NCBI GenBank assembly: GCA_041752315.1 | Contig: JBGSHJ010000044.1 | Coordinates: forward strand, 62,001-126,000 | Length of the DNA stretch: 64,000 nt | Source: SYFY01 sp041752315 | GTDB taxonomy: Bacteria; Pseudomonadota; Gammaproteobacteria; Pseudomonadales; Azotimanducaceae | Direction: 5' to 3' | Shown: positions 1-9,269 of the stretch, in pieces | Numbering within the stretch: the stretch's first letter is position 1 | Layout of the letters: every line of letters begins with the position of its first letter | The notes under the pieces: model-generated | What the model was told of the DNA's origin: nothing | Seen by the model: the letters and a program-made list of their open reading frames with translations, nothing else | Database searches by the model: none | Program-made: the position numbers and the translations under genes

Positions 1-811
1 ACCAGGAAATCGTTCCTTTCAATCGGGCGCGCGCAGAAAAGTGCGACTGGGTCTTGTCCGGCAGGTGGTGTGCCTCGTCAAAAACGTAGATGCAGTTTTC
101 CGGTTCGGGCAGGACCACCCCTCCCCCCAGGCTGAGGTCGGCCAGCACGAGGTCGTGGTTGGCGACCACCACATCAACTCCCTCCAGTTCCCCCCGCGCC
201 TTGAAAAACGGGCATTGACTGAAGTAGGCACAGCGGCGATTGGTGCAGCCGCGATGGTCCGTGGTCACCTGCTGCCACGCAGCCTCGTCCACCCCATCCC
301 GCCAGGAGTCGACTTCACCATTCCAGCTGCCATCGCTGAACGACTCGAGCATCGACTGGTACAGTGGCGTCGGATCCATCGCCGGGGGCTCGAAGAGGTG
401 GCCCGCCTGGCGGTCACGCGGCCGAATCGCATCATCCAGACGCTTCACGCAGACATAACGCCGACGCCCCTTGGCCAGGGCAAAGCCGAACCGCATACCG
501 GAGTGCTGCTGCAGATCCGGCAGGTCACGAAACACCACCTGCTCCTGCAGCGCTACCGTCGCCGTGGCGATGACGACGGTCTTGTCGAGCACTCTGGCGA
601 CCGGGATCGCGGCCATGCAGTACGCCGCAGTCTTGCCGGTCCCGGTACCCGCTTCAATGGCGACCAGCCGCACGTCGGGATCGCAGAGTCCACGCGTGAT
701 GTGGGCCACCATTTCCCGCTGGCCACGACGCGCCTTGAAATCACGAGCCAAAAGCCAGTTGGTGTAGGCGTCCTGGATTTCCTGCTTGAGCGCTTCAGTC
801 AATTCGAACAT
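1..811 (-). CDS. dinG: ATP-dependent DNA helicase DinG-like (partial, C-terminus off the window)
   Basis: Superfamily 2 DNA helicase of the DinG/XPD type, expected to unwind 5'-3' and act on R-loops and damaged forks. The frame opens with ATG at 811 (MFELTEALKQEIQDAY) and runs off the left edge, so about 270 N-terminal residues are visible. A Walker A motif (EAGTGTGKT) is encoded near 645-660. The Q-like motif FKARRGQREM precedes it. Several cysteines in the insertion after Walker A (CVKR, CTNRRC, SQCPF) fit the 4Fe-4S cluster of the family. The DEAHH Walker B box is encoded near 70-85. The upstream 163 bp separate it from the next gene; no LexA box was recognised. Family assignment is firm. 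DinG rather than the related YoaA is the less certain part. Confidence 0.85.
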   Translation of the reverse strand, partial: MFELTEALKQEIQDAYTNWLLARDFKARRGQREMVAHITRGLCDPDVRLVAIEAGTGTGKTAAYCMAAIPVARVLDKTVVIATATVALQEQVVFRDLPDLQQHSGMRFGFALAKGRRRYVCVKRLDDAIRPRDRQAGHLFEPPAMDPTPLYQSMLESFSDGSWNGEVDSWRDGVDEAAWQQVTTDHRGCTNRRCAYFSQCPFFKARGELEGVDVVVANHDLVLADLSLGGGVVLPEPENCIYVFDEAHHLPDKTQSHFSARARLKGTISW

Positions 812-914
812 GACCGCAGGATAACTCGAATCTGGCGCACTGCCTGCAAGCATCTGCCTGGGCGAATGACAGCATTGACGTGACCCGGATGTCGACGCCC
901 CAGGCTATGGTCCA

Positions 915-930
915 GACGATACAAATCGTC
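915..930. repeat. Inverted repeat upstream of dinG
   Basis: GACGAT-ACAA-ATCGTC is a perfect 6-bp inverted repeat with a 4-base spacer, flanked on both sides by CTATGG. It lies about 100 bp upstream of the dinG start and about 45 bp past the stop of the methyltransferase-like gene. It could be an operator or a weak hairpin; there is no T-run, so it is not a convincing terminator. Confidence 0.3.
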
Positions 931-974
931 CTATGGCACCAACAGGGAGCAGCACAACGGGGAACCCCAAGGTG

Positions 975-1619
975 TCAGACACACTCCAGCAGTACTTCGA
1001 CACGCCCGTCACGCAACGCACCCCGATCCAGCCGCACGTACTCCATCGCATCCACCACTTCCATCTGCGTATGTGGGAAGTCGGGTACGGGACGTCGCAC
1101 GGCCTTGCGCACCAGCGTATCGGCACTCTCGATCGCATAGCGCCACGGTACAAGCTGGCTTCGCCCATGCATGGCAGCAAACAGATGCATGCGGGATTCC
1201 ACATGCAGATAACCCTGCAACCGACGGGCAAACACCGTCAGCAGCGCAGGTGGCAGGTAGTTCGGATAATCCCAGAGCAGGCAATAATCGATCACACCGC
1301 TGCCTATGAAGGCGAGGCGCTCATCAAAGACTTTCGCCGCTTCCGGCAGGGTCATCCTCTCGGGAACGCACAGGACATCGAGCAGATCTGCGCAATACAC
1401 CTTGCACCGGTAACCGGACAGCAGCTGCATGGTTGCCGACTGTGCTCCGGCCAGGTCGAGGATCGTGAAGCAGCGGTCTGGATCCATTTGCTGGAACCAG
1501 CGGCTGAGCAGGGAGCCTGTTTCACGCGTCCCTTGCAGTGGCAGCGGCACAACGCCTGCCTGCGCAGTCTGTGTTTCTCCCATACGGTCGGCTGGCCGGA
1601 TTCCGGCCGCTGGCCTCAA
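975..1619 (-). CDS. Methyltransferase-like hypothetical protein
   Basis: A 214-residue protein, or 202 if translation begins at the ATG at 1583. The stretch FTILDLAGAQSATMQLL followed by CKVYCADLLD has the shape of motif I and the acidic end of strand 2 in class I SAM-dependent methyltransferases, but later motifs are not clear. No signal peptide or membrane segment is seen. The longest frame starts with TTG at 1619, overlapping the TGA of the bactofilin gene (TTGA), which suggests translational coupling. Neither start has a strong Shine-Dalgarno sequence. Function is unknown. The coupling to a bactofilin is the main clue to a cell-envelope or cytoskeletal context. The coding call is fairly sure; the methyltransferase label is tentative. 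Confidence 0.6.
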   Translation of the reverse strand: MRPAAGIRPADRMGETQTAQAGVVPLPLQGTRETGSLLSRWFQQMDPDRCFTILDLAGAQSATMQLLSGYRCKVYCADLLDVLCVPERMTLPEAAKVFDERLAFIGSGVIDYCLLWDYPNYLPPALLTVFARRLQGYLHVESRMHLFAAMHGRSQLVPWRYAIESADTLVRKAVRRPVPDFPHTQMEVVDAMEYVRLDRGALRDGRVEVLLECV

Positions 1620-2143
1620 GAAGCTGTAGCCCGGGTCACCGCCGCCTCGATGATGGCTCCATTGCGATGACCTCTGTCGTGGCTCTTGTCGGCAAAATCC
1701 ATATCGATCATGCCCTTGAAGCGTGCCCCGTCTTCAACCAGCACCCTTGGCGCCGTGATGTTGCCCCGCACCCGACCGGAACTTGCAATCACCACGCGTT
1801 CGATCCCGACCACGTCTCCCACTACCTCGCCTTCGATGCGTACCAGCTTGGCGGTCAGGTTGGCATGCGCAGTACCGGTTACCCCAATGGTCAGATCATG
1901 CTTTTCAAGTTTGATGGTGCCTTCGACGTGTCCTTCAACCAGCAGGTTTTCACCACCAACGATGTCGCCCGAGACCTGAATGGTGGTGCCAATGACCGCG
2001 GGTTTGCCGGCGTGATTGGATGGGTGCTGCGGAACCGGTTCCGCACGGTGGGTTTCCGGAACTTTCAAAGTGACTGAAGCAACATTGACAGTCGATTCCT
2101 GCAGATTATTTTTTTTGTCGGATTTTTTGTCAAATATGGCCAC
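1616..2143 (-). CDS. Bactofilin family polymer-forming cytoskeletal protein
   Basis: Bactofilin (formerly DUF583): a small right-handed beta-helix protein that polymerises without nucleotide and scaffolds cell-wall or polar functions. The protein is 175 residues. After a polar N-terminal tail comes the repetitive hydrophobic beta-helix core: IGTTIQVSGDIVGGENLLVEG, then VEGTIKLEKHDLTIG, LVRIEGEVVGDVVG, GRVRGNITAPRVLVEDGARFKG. The start chosen is GTG at 2143 (MAIFDKKSDKK), preceded by GAGGA about 8 bases upstream. The open frame extends to 2272, but that extension is poor in protein-like sequence. It overlaps the methyltransferase-like gene downstream. The 149 bp before ligA should hold its promoter. 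Confidence 0.85.
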   Translation of the reverse strand: MAIFDKKSDKKNNLQESTVNVASVTLKVPETHRAEPVPQHPSNHAGKPAVIGTTIQVSGDIVGGENLLVEGHVEGTIKLEKHDLTIGVTGTAHANLTAKLVRIEGEVVGDVVGIERVVIASSGRVRGNITAPRVLVEDGARFKGMIDMDFADKSHDRGHRNGAIIEAAVTRATAS

Positions 2144-2292
2144 GGCTGAAGTCCTCGGGGGTATGCGGGTGCGGCAGTGTACCCCGCTGAAACCGGATAA
2201 ATCACCCGCTTGCGCGGGAAAATGCCTGCTTGACGGGCGACGGATAGCATTGATTGGTGGACACCACGCCACTGATGCGTCGGGCAGCCGGA

Positions 2293-4338
2293 TCAGGGCT
2301 GGACCAGGGCAAGAAAGGCAGCCTCGTCAAGGATTTTCAATCCGAGTTCATGCGCCTTGTCCAGCTTGGAGCCGGCACCGGGTCCTGCGATGACACCCTG
2401 CGTTCTGGCCGAGACCGATCCCGCAACCTTTGCACCCAATGCCTGCAATCGTGACTTGGCCTCATCGCGTGACATGCTTTCGAGCGTGCCTGTCAGCACC
2501 CAGGTCTGTCCGGCAAGCGGCAGTGCATCCATCACCTCACTTTGCGGGGGGAGGTCTGCCCAGGTCACTCCTGCAGCGCGCAGTGCGGCAACGGCCAAAC
2601 GATTTTCTTCTGCTGCGAAGAAGGTCGTGAGGCGGGACGCCACCTTCGGCCCGACATCCGGTACACGTTCAAGCATCTGTGCATCCGCCTGCATCAGCGC
2701 ATCCAGCGTGCCAAAATGACGGGCCAGGGACAACGCGGTTGCCTCGCCAACATCGCGAATTCCCAGCGCGTAGATGAAACGCGGCAGGGTGGTTGACCTG
2801 GCATCCCTGATGGCCGCCAACAGATTGTTGCCTGACTTTTCTGCCATGCGAGGCAGGCCTGTCAGGTCTTCGAGTGTCAGGTGGAAAAAATCAGCCGCCC
2901 TGCGCACCAGCCCGGCATCGACAAGAGCGTCGATGATCTTGTCACCCATGCCATCGATGTCCATGGCCCGGCGGGATGCAAAGTGCAACAACCCTTCCTT
3001 GCGCTGCGCAGCGCAGACATTGATCCCCCCGGAACATCGAGCCACGGCTTCTTCCGCAAGGCGCTCGACCGCACTGCCACAGACCGGACACTGTGTCGGT
3101 GATTCGACAGGCCGGGCGTCCGTCGGGCGTCGATCGCCGATGACCGCCATGATCTGCGGGATGACATCCCCCGCCCTTCGAATCAGCACGGTGTCGCCGA
3201 TTCGAAGATCAAGTCGGGCGACCTGATCCATGTTGTGCAGTGTGGCGTTTTCAACCGTGACACCGCCGACAAACACAGGTGCCAGCCGCGCAACCGGGGT
3301 GATTGAACCCGTCCGGCCTACCTGGAAATCTACCGCCAGCAGGGTTGTGGCTGCCTCTTCGGCAGCAAATTTCCAGGCCATTGCCCAACGTGGTGTGCGA
3401 CTCAGTGCCCCAAGGGTCCTTTGCAAGGCCAGCGAATCAACCTTGATGACTGCACCATCGATGTCATATCCCAGCAGGTCACGGCGAGCTTCGAGACGGC
3501 GCAGGTAGTCCATGCAGGACGCCAGATCATCCACTTTTTCGATGAAGGGATTTACACGCAGGCGCCAGCGCCGAAAGGTATCGAGCACCTGCATGTGGGT
3601 AGCCGGTGGCCACTCTGCGTGCCCTGCCACCTGACCTTCTGCCTGACCCTCGAACCAGCCGAGGCTGTAACAGAACATGGACAGTGGGCGTGCGGCAGTC
3701 AGACGTGGATCCAGTTGGCGGAGGGAACCCGCAGCGCCATTGCGTGGATTGACCAGCGGCTTGTTTCCTGCGGCAACGGCACGCTCGTTGAACGCGGCGA
3801 AGTCGGCGCGCGACATGTAGATCTCGCCACGCACTTCGAATCGTTCAGGCAGATCCGGTGCGTCAAGTTGCAGCGGTACACTCTTGATGGTTCGCACGTT
3901 GGCGGTCACATCCTCACCGGTTTCGCCATCACCCCGTGTAGCGGCCTGCAGGAGGCGCCCGTGTTCGTAGATCAGGGCTACGGCAACCCCGTCGATTTTC
4001 GGCTCGCAGACATATTCGAGTGCCACGCCTTCACCCAGCAGCCGTTGTGTACGCACCATCCAGTCCGCGATGCCTTCTTCGCTGGTGCTCTTGTCGAGCG
4101 AGAGCATGGCTTCACGATGGCGAATCTCCGGGAATCCGCCGGTGACCGGCGCTCCCACACGCTGGGTGGGCGACTCGGGTACCACCCATTCCGGGTGCGC
4201 CGCTTCAATGCGGACAAGTTCGTCGAACAGCGCATCGTACTGCGCGTCGGCAACCAGAGGGGAATCGAGTACGTGATAACTGTGGTTGTAATGTTCGATC
4301 AGGCGTCGAAGTTCGAGCACCCGATCATGGGAAGACAC
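2293..4338 (-). CDS. ligA: NAD-dependent DNA ligase LigA
   Basis: Seals nicks in replication and repair using NAD+. At 681 residues it has the full family length. Domain Ia (NAD binding, YxxD region LVADAQYDALFDEL) is at about 25-45. The adenylation motif KIDG has its catalytic Lys at 114. An OB fold follows (VGRTGSITPVARL and VGGVTVENATLHN). A four-Cys zinc finger begins at CPVCGS near residue 416. Helix-hairpin-helix repeats (GIRDVGEATALSLARHFG, LERVPDVGPKVA) precede a C-terminal BRCT domain (LAGQTWVLTGTLESM). It sits 17 bp behind zipA, so smc-zipA-ligA is probably one operon. Confidence 0.98.
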   Translation of the reverse strand: MSSHDRVLELRRLIEHYNHSYHVLDSPLVADAQYDALFDELVRIEAAHPEWVVPESPTQRVGAPVTGGFPEIRHREAMLSLDKSTSEEGIADWMVRTQRLLGEGVALEYVCEPKIDGVAVALIYEHGRLLQAATRGDGETGEDVTANVRTIKSVPLQLDAPDLPERFEVRGEIYMSRADFAAFNERAVAAGNKPLVNPRNGAAGSLRQLDPRLTAARPLSMFCYSLGWFEGQAEGQVAGHAEWPPATHMQVLDTFRRWRLRVNPFIEKVDDLASCMDYLRRLEARRDLLGYDIDGAVIKVDSLALQRTLGALSRTPRWAMAWKFAAEEAATTLLAVDFQVGRTGSITPVARLAPVFVGGVTVENATLHNMDQVARLDLRIGDTVLIRRAGDVIPQIMAVIGDRRPTDARPVESPTQCPVCGSAVERLAEEAVARCSGGINVCAAQRKEGLLHFASRRAMDIDGMGDKIIDALVDAGLVRRAADFFHLTLEDLTGLPRMAEKSGNNLLAAIRDARSTTLPRFIYALGIRDVGEATALSLARHFGTLDALMQADAQMLERVPDVGPKVASRLTTFFAAEENRLAVAALRAAGVTWADLPPQSEVMDALPLAGQTWVLTGTLESMSRDEAKSRLQALGAKVAGSVSARTQGVIAGPGAGSKLDKAHELGLKILDEAAFLALVQP

Positions 4339-4355
4339 CGCCGGCCTGCCAGCGA

Positions 4356-5582
4356 TCAGGCGCGCCGGGACAGTCGGCGCCGGGAATAATCGGCTATGCG
4401 TTCGCGATAGTGATCAAACGTCTGCGCGCCAATCACTGACCGGTGCTCGTCCTTCAGTTCTCCATCGAGCGACGCCGCGAGGCCGGAAGCAACCCGTCGC
4501 ATGTCATCAAAGATGCGCAGGGGATGGTCGAGCCCTTCCAGCTGCATGAAAAAGACCACGCCCGGTGTCTGCAGTTCGCCGAGCCTGGAGTAGTCGAACG
4601 TGCCTGGATTCACCGCATTGGCAACGCTGTACAGGTTGATTCGTGAAACCGGATCCACACGATGAAATATGTTCATGTCGCCATACTTGATGCCATGTGC
4701 GCGCAATGCCTTGGCTAGGGCCTGGCCGGAAAAAGCACGACCGGGACGCGCCATCAGGAATACGGTGATCACCGTGTTCCGATCACCCTCTTCATCCGAC
4801 GCCGCGTCCTCTGGTGGGGGTGGCGGGGTGGCCAAACGCTCTTTCAGCGCACGACGCTGGACCGGCTGTGCATTCGCGGGCACGGTCACATTCTGTACAC
4901 GCGGTCTCAGCGCAGGCGCTTCCGTCCGCAGATTTGTTGCGTCGGGCTCAGCGGTTTGTGGTTCAACGCGCAACGGTGCCGGATGGGTTGCGTGACTGCC
5001 ATTGGTGCGCGCATAACCACCGGTTGTGGCGGACGTGCCCGCCGTGATGCTCGAGCCGTTCTTCACCTCGGGCCGGACTCCTTGCCGCGAATCCTGCTGG
5101 GCCTGGGTTGGCTGACGACGATTTTCCGTGATCAACGCATCCCCGTTACCAAACAGTTCTTCATCGATATCCCGACGGGACTGGGCACGATTCACCCCGG
5201 TGTGACTGGCGTCCCGACGGGTGGTTTCACGCCTGGGTTCATCCTGGGGTACCTGCCTGGTCGCAATGCCCGACCGGGCGGTCGCCGGACGGGCAGTCGG
5301 GGTCGATCTGGATACACCGCCGGTCGTATTGAGCAGCATCGGCGGTGATGACACGCCCGGGTCATCGCTCAGACCGTCAATCTGTGGCAGCACACGCGCC
5401 CCACCATTGGGCAGTTCGTGGCGGAACCGGGCTTCCTCGTCAAAATCCTCGGGAATCAGGTCCCGAGCGATTTCCATGGGCAGGTTTTCCCTTCGTGCGC
5501 GCCAAGCGATCCAGATGCCATGCAGGATGACAGCCACGATCATGACGCCGCCAGCAATGAGAATCAGCGATTTGATATCCAT
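4356..5582 (-). CDS. zipA: Cell division protein ZipA
   Basis: Inner-membrane division protein that tethers FtsZ filaments to the membrane at midcell. An N-terminal membrane anchor (IKSLILIAGGVMIVAVILHGIW, residues about 3-24) is followed by a basic segment. A long Pro/Thr/Arg-rich disordered linker of roughly 230 residues comes next, and then the C-terminal FtsZ-binding domain beginning near ITVFLMARPGRAFSGQAL. The start is the ATG at 5582 (MDIKSLIL), with AAAGGAG upstream. A TTG at 5609 in frame would add nine residues but would lie upstream of that Shine-Dalgarno sequence. The order smc-zipA-ligA matches other gammaproteobacteria and supports the call. Confidence 0.95.
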   Translation of the reverse strand: MDIKSLILIAGGVMIVAVILHGIWIAWRARRENLPMEIARDLIPEDFDEEARFRHELPNGGARVLPQIDGLSDDPGVSSPPMLLNTTGGVSRSTPTARPATARSGIATRQVPQDEPRRETTRRDASHTGVNRAQSRRDIDEELFGNGDALITENRRQPTQAQQDSRQGVRPEVKNGSSITAGTSATTGGYARTNGSHATHPAPLRVEPQTAEPDATNLRTEAPALRPRVQNVTVPANAQPVQRRALKERLATPPPPPEDAASDEEGDRNTVITVFLMARPGRAFSGQALAKALRAHGIKYGDMNIFHRVDPVSRINLYSVANAVNPGTFDYSRLGELQTPGVVFFMQLEGLDHPLRIFDDMRRVASGLAASLDGELKDEHRSVIGAQTFDHYRERIADYSRRRLSRRA

Positions 5583-5651
5583 CGTATTCAGCGGCTCCTT
5601 TGGTCGCAAGCGACCTGGACACGTTCAACTTTTCCGCAACCAGGCTGCTCG

Positions 5652-8600
5652 TCAAACGGCAGCCAGGGCCACGGCTTCACCGACGTCGACGCTGACAAGA
5701 CGGGACACCCCCGGCTCATGCATTGTCACGCCCATGAGATGATCGGCTGCTTCCATCGTCAGTTTGTTGTGGGTGATGACGATGAATTGCACTTCCGATG
5801 ACATCTCCTTGATCAACTCCGCATAGCGGGCGACATTGGTGTCATCAAGTGGTGCATCCACTTCATCCAGCAAGCACACAGGGCTTGGGTTGAGGTGGAA
5901 GATCGCAAAAATCAGCGAAATCGCTGTCATTGCCTTTTCACCACCCGACAGCAAATGCACGCTCGTGTTGCGTTTGCCCGGAGGTCGCGCCATAAGCGTT
6001 ACCCCGGTGTCGAGCAAGTCCTCCCCCGTCAGCTCCAGGTAGGCGTGTCCTCCGCCAAACACCTTTGGAAACAGTTCCCCCAATCGCTTGTTTACTGTTT
6101 CAAAGGTTTCTTTGAATCTGGCTCGTGTTTCACGGTCGATTTTACGCATAGCTTCGCGCAAAGTCGCCAGTGCCTGCTCCAGATCTTCGTTTTGTGAATC
6201 AAGATAGGCTTTTCGCTCGGATTCCGTACGGAATTCGTCGATCGCTGCGAGGTTGATCGCACCAAGCCGCTCGATTCGACGTTGTACCTGCTCCAGTGTT
6301 TCCTGCCAGGCGATCTCTGTCGCCTCTGCTGGCATGGTTTCACGGACCTCGGCAATGGCTCGCCCGGTCGTCGCGATCCGGTCAAGAATGTTCTGTTCGC
6401 TGACCAAAAGGCCCTCGCGCGCAATTCTTGCGGACTCCAGACCTTCCCGAAGCTCGTCTGTCTGCTCCTCCGCCGCACGTCTCGCCGACTCGAGTGTCCT
6501 GACAACACCGTCCAGTTCTTCCAGTTGCGAGCGGATGGTTTTCAGTTCTGCCTCGACACCGGCTCTCGCCTGCAGCTTTTCTTCGAGTGTGCGTTGCAGA
6601 TCCGGAATGGGATCAAGCGACTGTTCGATGCCCGTTTTCAGCGATGCCGTCTGATTGCCCAGATCATGGATCTGCTGGCGGAGACGGTCGCGGGTCGTTC
6701 CTGCCGCCACCTGCCGCGACCGGAGTGCAGCCAGCTCCGTGTTCATGGCATGGAACGTGTCGCGTGCGAGTCGTGCCTGCTGGCGCGCTGCATCAACCTG
6801 CTGTTCTGCGTTCTGGCGACCCTCGAGTACGGTTTCCCTTTCGATGCTGAGTTCCGTACGACGTGACTCGGCGATCACCAGGGCTTCCCTGGCCGTCGTC
6901 AGCCGGACTCCCTCTTCCTGCTCCTGGGTAACCAGTTCCTCGAGTTCACGCTGGATACGTTCACGACGACGGACCGCTTCCTGCTGCTGGACCCGGCAAA
7001 CGCCATGTTCGGTGCGTCGTGCAGACAGTTCACGCTGCTCGACATTGCTCTGTCGCTGAAGCTGTTCCAGCTCAGCCTCGAGACCGGCAATACGCTCGCG
7101 TGCCACGTCCAGCATTGATTGCAACTCGTCGAGTGCACCTTCCGCCTCTTCGACCCGGACATTCAGCGTTTCGATTTCCTGCCCACGTCCGATGATGCCA
7201 CTTTGCGCACCCGCTTTCGGCGCCACGGTCATCCAGTCGGGACCGATCCAGACTCCATCGCGGGTAATGATGCTGTCACCTCCGCGCAGGACATGACGAA
7301 CCTGCATCGCCACTTCCAGCGACTCTGCTGCGTGCACACCGGCCAGCAGGGATCCCAGATTGCCCCCATTGCCCCGCAACAGGCTCGCCAGACTCGGCAG
7401 CTCAGCACTGATGGGCGAATCAGGCATTTCCTGTTCACCGTCACTCGCCTCGACCAGCGCCAGATCGCTGGCGGTTTCGGCCGCGAGCGCCGCGGAATAA
7501 TCATCAAGGCTGCCAACCACGACACCATGCAGAAAAACACCAAGGACGGTCTCCACCGCACGTTCCCAACCTGCAACGACAGCCAGGTTTTCACCGATGC
7601 GAGCCTGGCTTGCCAACCCCTGGGTGACCAGCCAGGCTTCGTGTTCTGACTTGTCACGGCCAAGCGCTGCGGCCTGCACGGCTTCAAGACTTGCCAACTG
7701 GCGACGCAGGGCCTGCACTTCCGCTCGTGTTGATTCGAGATGGCGTTCCTGCGCGCGCGCTTCATCCCGGGCTGCCGCCAGATCATGACGGTGTTGTTCG
7801 ATCATGGCGTCCAGGCCCTGGTGTTCGGTTTCCAGCAAGGCAATGGTTGCTTCCAGTTCATCAAGCTGGCCGTCCGCAACATCGACCGTCGCCAACTGAT
7901 CAGCGAGCAACAGTTCATGGCGCCGTCGCTGCCGATCCAGAGTCTGCTGGATATGCTCTATGCGTGAACGATTTGATTCCACGAGCCGGACGTTGTCGTT
8001 GTACCGGTTGTTGCTCTCATCCCATCGCCTCTGGGCTTCGCGCCGCAGAAGCTCCGCGCCATCCAGTGCCGCCTGCGCGTCGATGTCGAGTACCCTGTTG
8101 GCTTCGACCTGCGGCGCCTGAGCTTCGACTTCTTCGATCAGCCGCGCCAGGTCCCGTTCGTCATCTGCGAGCTGTTGCTGCATTTCAGCCGCGCGGCGAG
8201 TCACCCCTTCAAGATCCAGTTCAAGTTGCCGGGCCCGACGTGTACTGAAATCAATGGTTTCTTCAGCCCGTGAGATCTCTGCACCCAGTTGATAAAAAGT
8301 GCCCTGCACACGATTGAACACCTGCGAACGGTCGGCGTGCTCAGCCCGCAATGTCTCGATCCGGGTTTCAACATGCCGATGTTCGGCATTGGCCGCTTCA
8401 AGGCCAATCCGACTGGTCTGGATGCGGCTATCCAGAGCCGTGATCTGCACAGCCAGCGCATCGTGTCGCAACGTGAAAAGCTCGGCAACGGTGCGTGATT
8501 CGTCTGCCTTCAATTCCCGGTAACGCTCTGCCGCCCTGGCCTGACGTTGAAGTCGATCCAGCTGTTTGCCCAGCTCTTCGCGAATGTCGTTCAGACGGGC

Positions 8601-9173
8601 CAGGTTTTCAGTCGTGTGCTTGAGACGATTTTCCGTTTCCCGGCGGCGTTCCTTGTACTTGGAAATGCCCGCCGCCTCCTCAAGGTATCCACGCAGATCG
8701 TCGGGCTTGGCTTCCACCAGCTGGCTGATCATGCCCTGCTCGATGATCGAATAGCTGCGCGGACCAAATCCGGTACCCAGAAACACATCCTGGATGTCAC
8801 GTCGTCGGCACTTGTTGCCGTTCAGGTAGTAGGTCGACTGACTGTCGCGCGTGACCTCCCGGCGAATGGCCAACTCTGCATAGGCAGCGTACTGGCCACC
8901 GACCCGACCGTCACTGTTGTCGAACAGCAGTTCGACACTGGCAGAGACAGTAGGTTTGCGTGCGGAGGAGCCATTGAAAATCACATCAGTGATGTTCTCG
9001 CCTCGCAGCTGTTTGGCGGAACTTTCACCCATCACCCAGCGAACCGCATCGATGACGTTCGATTTCCCACAACCGTTCGGACCAACGATTGAGCTCAGCT
9101 TGCCCGGAAAGTTGACTGTGGTGGAATCGACGAAGGACTTGAATCCTGCAAGTTTTATCTGCTTCAAGCGCAT
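5652..9173 (-). CDS. smc: Chromosome segregation protein SMC
   Basis: SMC ATPase that condenses and organises the chromosome, normally as a homodimer with ScpA/ScpB. It is 1173 residues, the usual length. The N-terminal head has Walker A (GPNGCGKSN, about 32-40). Two long coiled-coil arms rich in Glu, Arg, Gln and Ala surround a hinge at about 520-640. The C-terminal head carries the ABC signature LLSGGEKAMTA near residue 1074 and Walker B with D-loop (CLLDEVDAPLDDTNV). The ATG at 9173 begins the canonical MRLKQIKLAGFKSF. scpA/scpB are not in the window. It is the probable first gene of an operon with zipA and ligA. Confidence 0.98.
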   Translation of the reverse strand: MRLKQIKLAGFKSFVDSTTVNFPGKLSSIVGPNGCGKSNVIDAVRWVMGESSAKQLRGENITDVIFNGSSARKPTVSASVELLFDNSDGRVGGQYAAYAELAIRREVTRDSQSTYYLNGNKCRRRDIQDVFLGTGFGPRSYSIIEQGMISQLVEAKPDDLRGYLEEAAGISKYKERRRETENRLKHTTENLARLNDIREELGKQLDRLQRQARAAERYRELKADESRTVAELFTLRHDALAVQITALDSRIQTSRIGLEAANAEHRHVETRIETLRAEHADRSQVFNRVQGTFYQLGAEISRAEETIDFSTRRARQLELDLEGVTRRAAEMQQQLADDERDLARLIEEVEAQAPQVEANRVLDIDAQAALDGAELLRREAQRRWDESNNRYNDNVRLVESNRSRIEHIQQTLDRQRRRHELLLADQLATVDVADGQLDELEATIALLETEHQGLDAMIEQHRHDLAAARDEARAQERHLESTRAEVQALRRQLASLEAVQAAALGRDKSEHEAWLVTQGLASQARIGENLAVVAGWERAVETVLGVFLHGVVVGSLDDYSAALAAETASDLALVEASDGEQEMPDSPISAELPSLASLLRGNGGNLGSLLAGVHAAESLEVAMQVRHVLRGGDSIITRDGVWIGPDWMTVAPKAGAQSGIIGRGQEIETLNVRVEEAEGALDELQSMLDVARERIAGLEAELEQLQRQSNVEQRELSARRTEHGVCRVQQQEAVRRRERIQRELEELVTQEQEEGVRLTTAREALVIAESRRTELSIERETVLEGRQNAEQQVDAARQQARLARDTFHAMNTELAALRSRQVAAGTTRDRLRQQIHDLGNQTASLKTGIEQSLDPIPDLQRTLEEKLQARAGVEAELKTIRSQLEELDGVVRTLESARRAAEEQTDELREGLESARIAREGLLVSEQNILDRIATTGRAIAEVRETMPAEATEIAWQETLEQVQRRIERLGAINLAAIDEFRTESERKAYLDSQNEDLEQALATLREAMRKIDRETRARFKETFETVNKRLGELFPKVFGGGHAYLELTGEDLLDTGVTLMARPPGKRNTSVHLLSGGEKAMTAISLIFAIFHLNPSPVCLLDEVDAPLDDTNVARYAELIKEMSSEVQFIVITHNKLTMEAADHLMGVTMHEPGVSRLVSVDVGEAVALAAV

Positions 9174-9239
9174 GAAGCTATTCGATTACCGGGGTGGACG
9201 AAGCGCGGTAGTCTAAAGTAAAGCGTCTTGTTTGCGCAC

Positions 9240-9269
9240 CCTGATGTTCAATAAATCATCAGGTTTTTT
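9240..9269 (+). terminator. Intrinsic terminator-like hairpin reading on the plus strand
   Basis: CCTGATG (9240-9246), a 10-base loop, CATCAGG (9257-9263) and then six T residues. This is a clean rho-independent terminator shape, but only on the plus strand, whereas all neighbouring genes are on the minus strand. It overlaps the last codons of ccmI. It could stop antisense transcription; read on the minus strand, the run lies on the wrong side of the stem. Confidence 0.5.

Noticed and set aside
812..974. LexA box in front of dinG
   Set aside because: Only CTGT without a matching ACAG at the right spacing was found.
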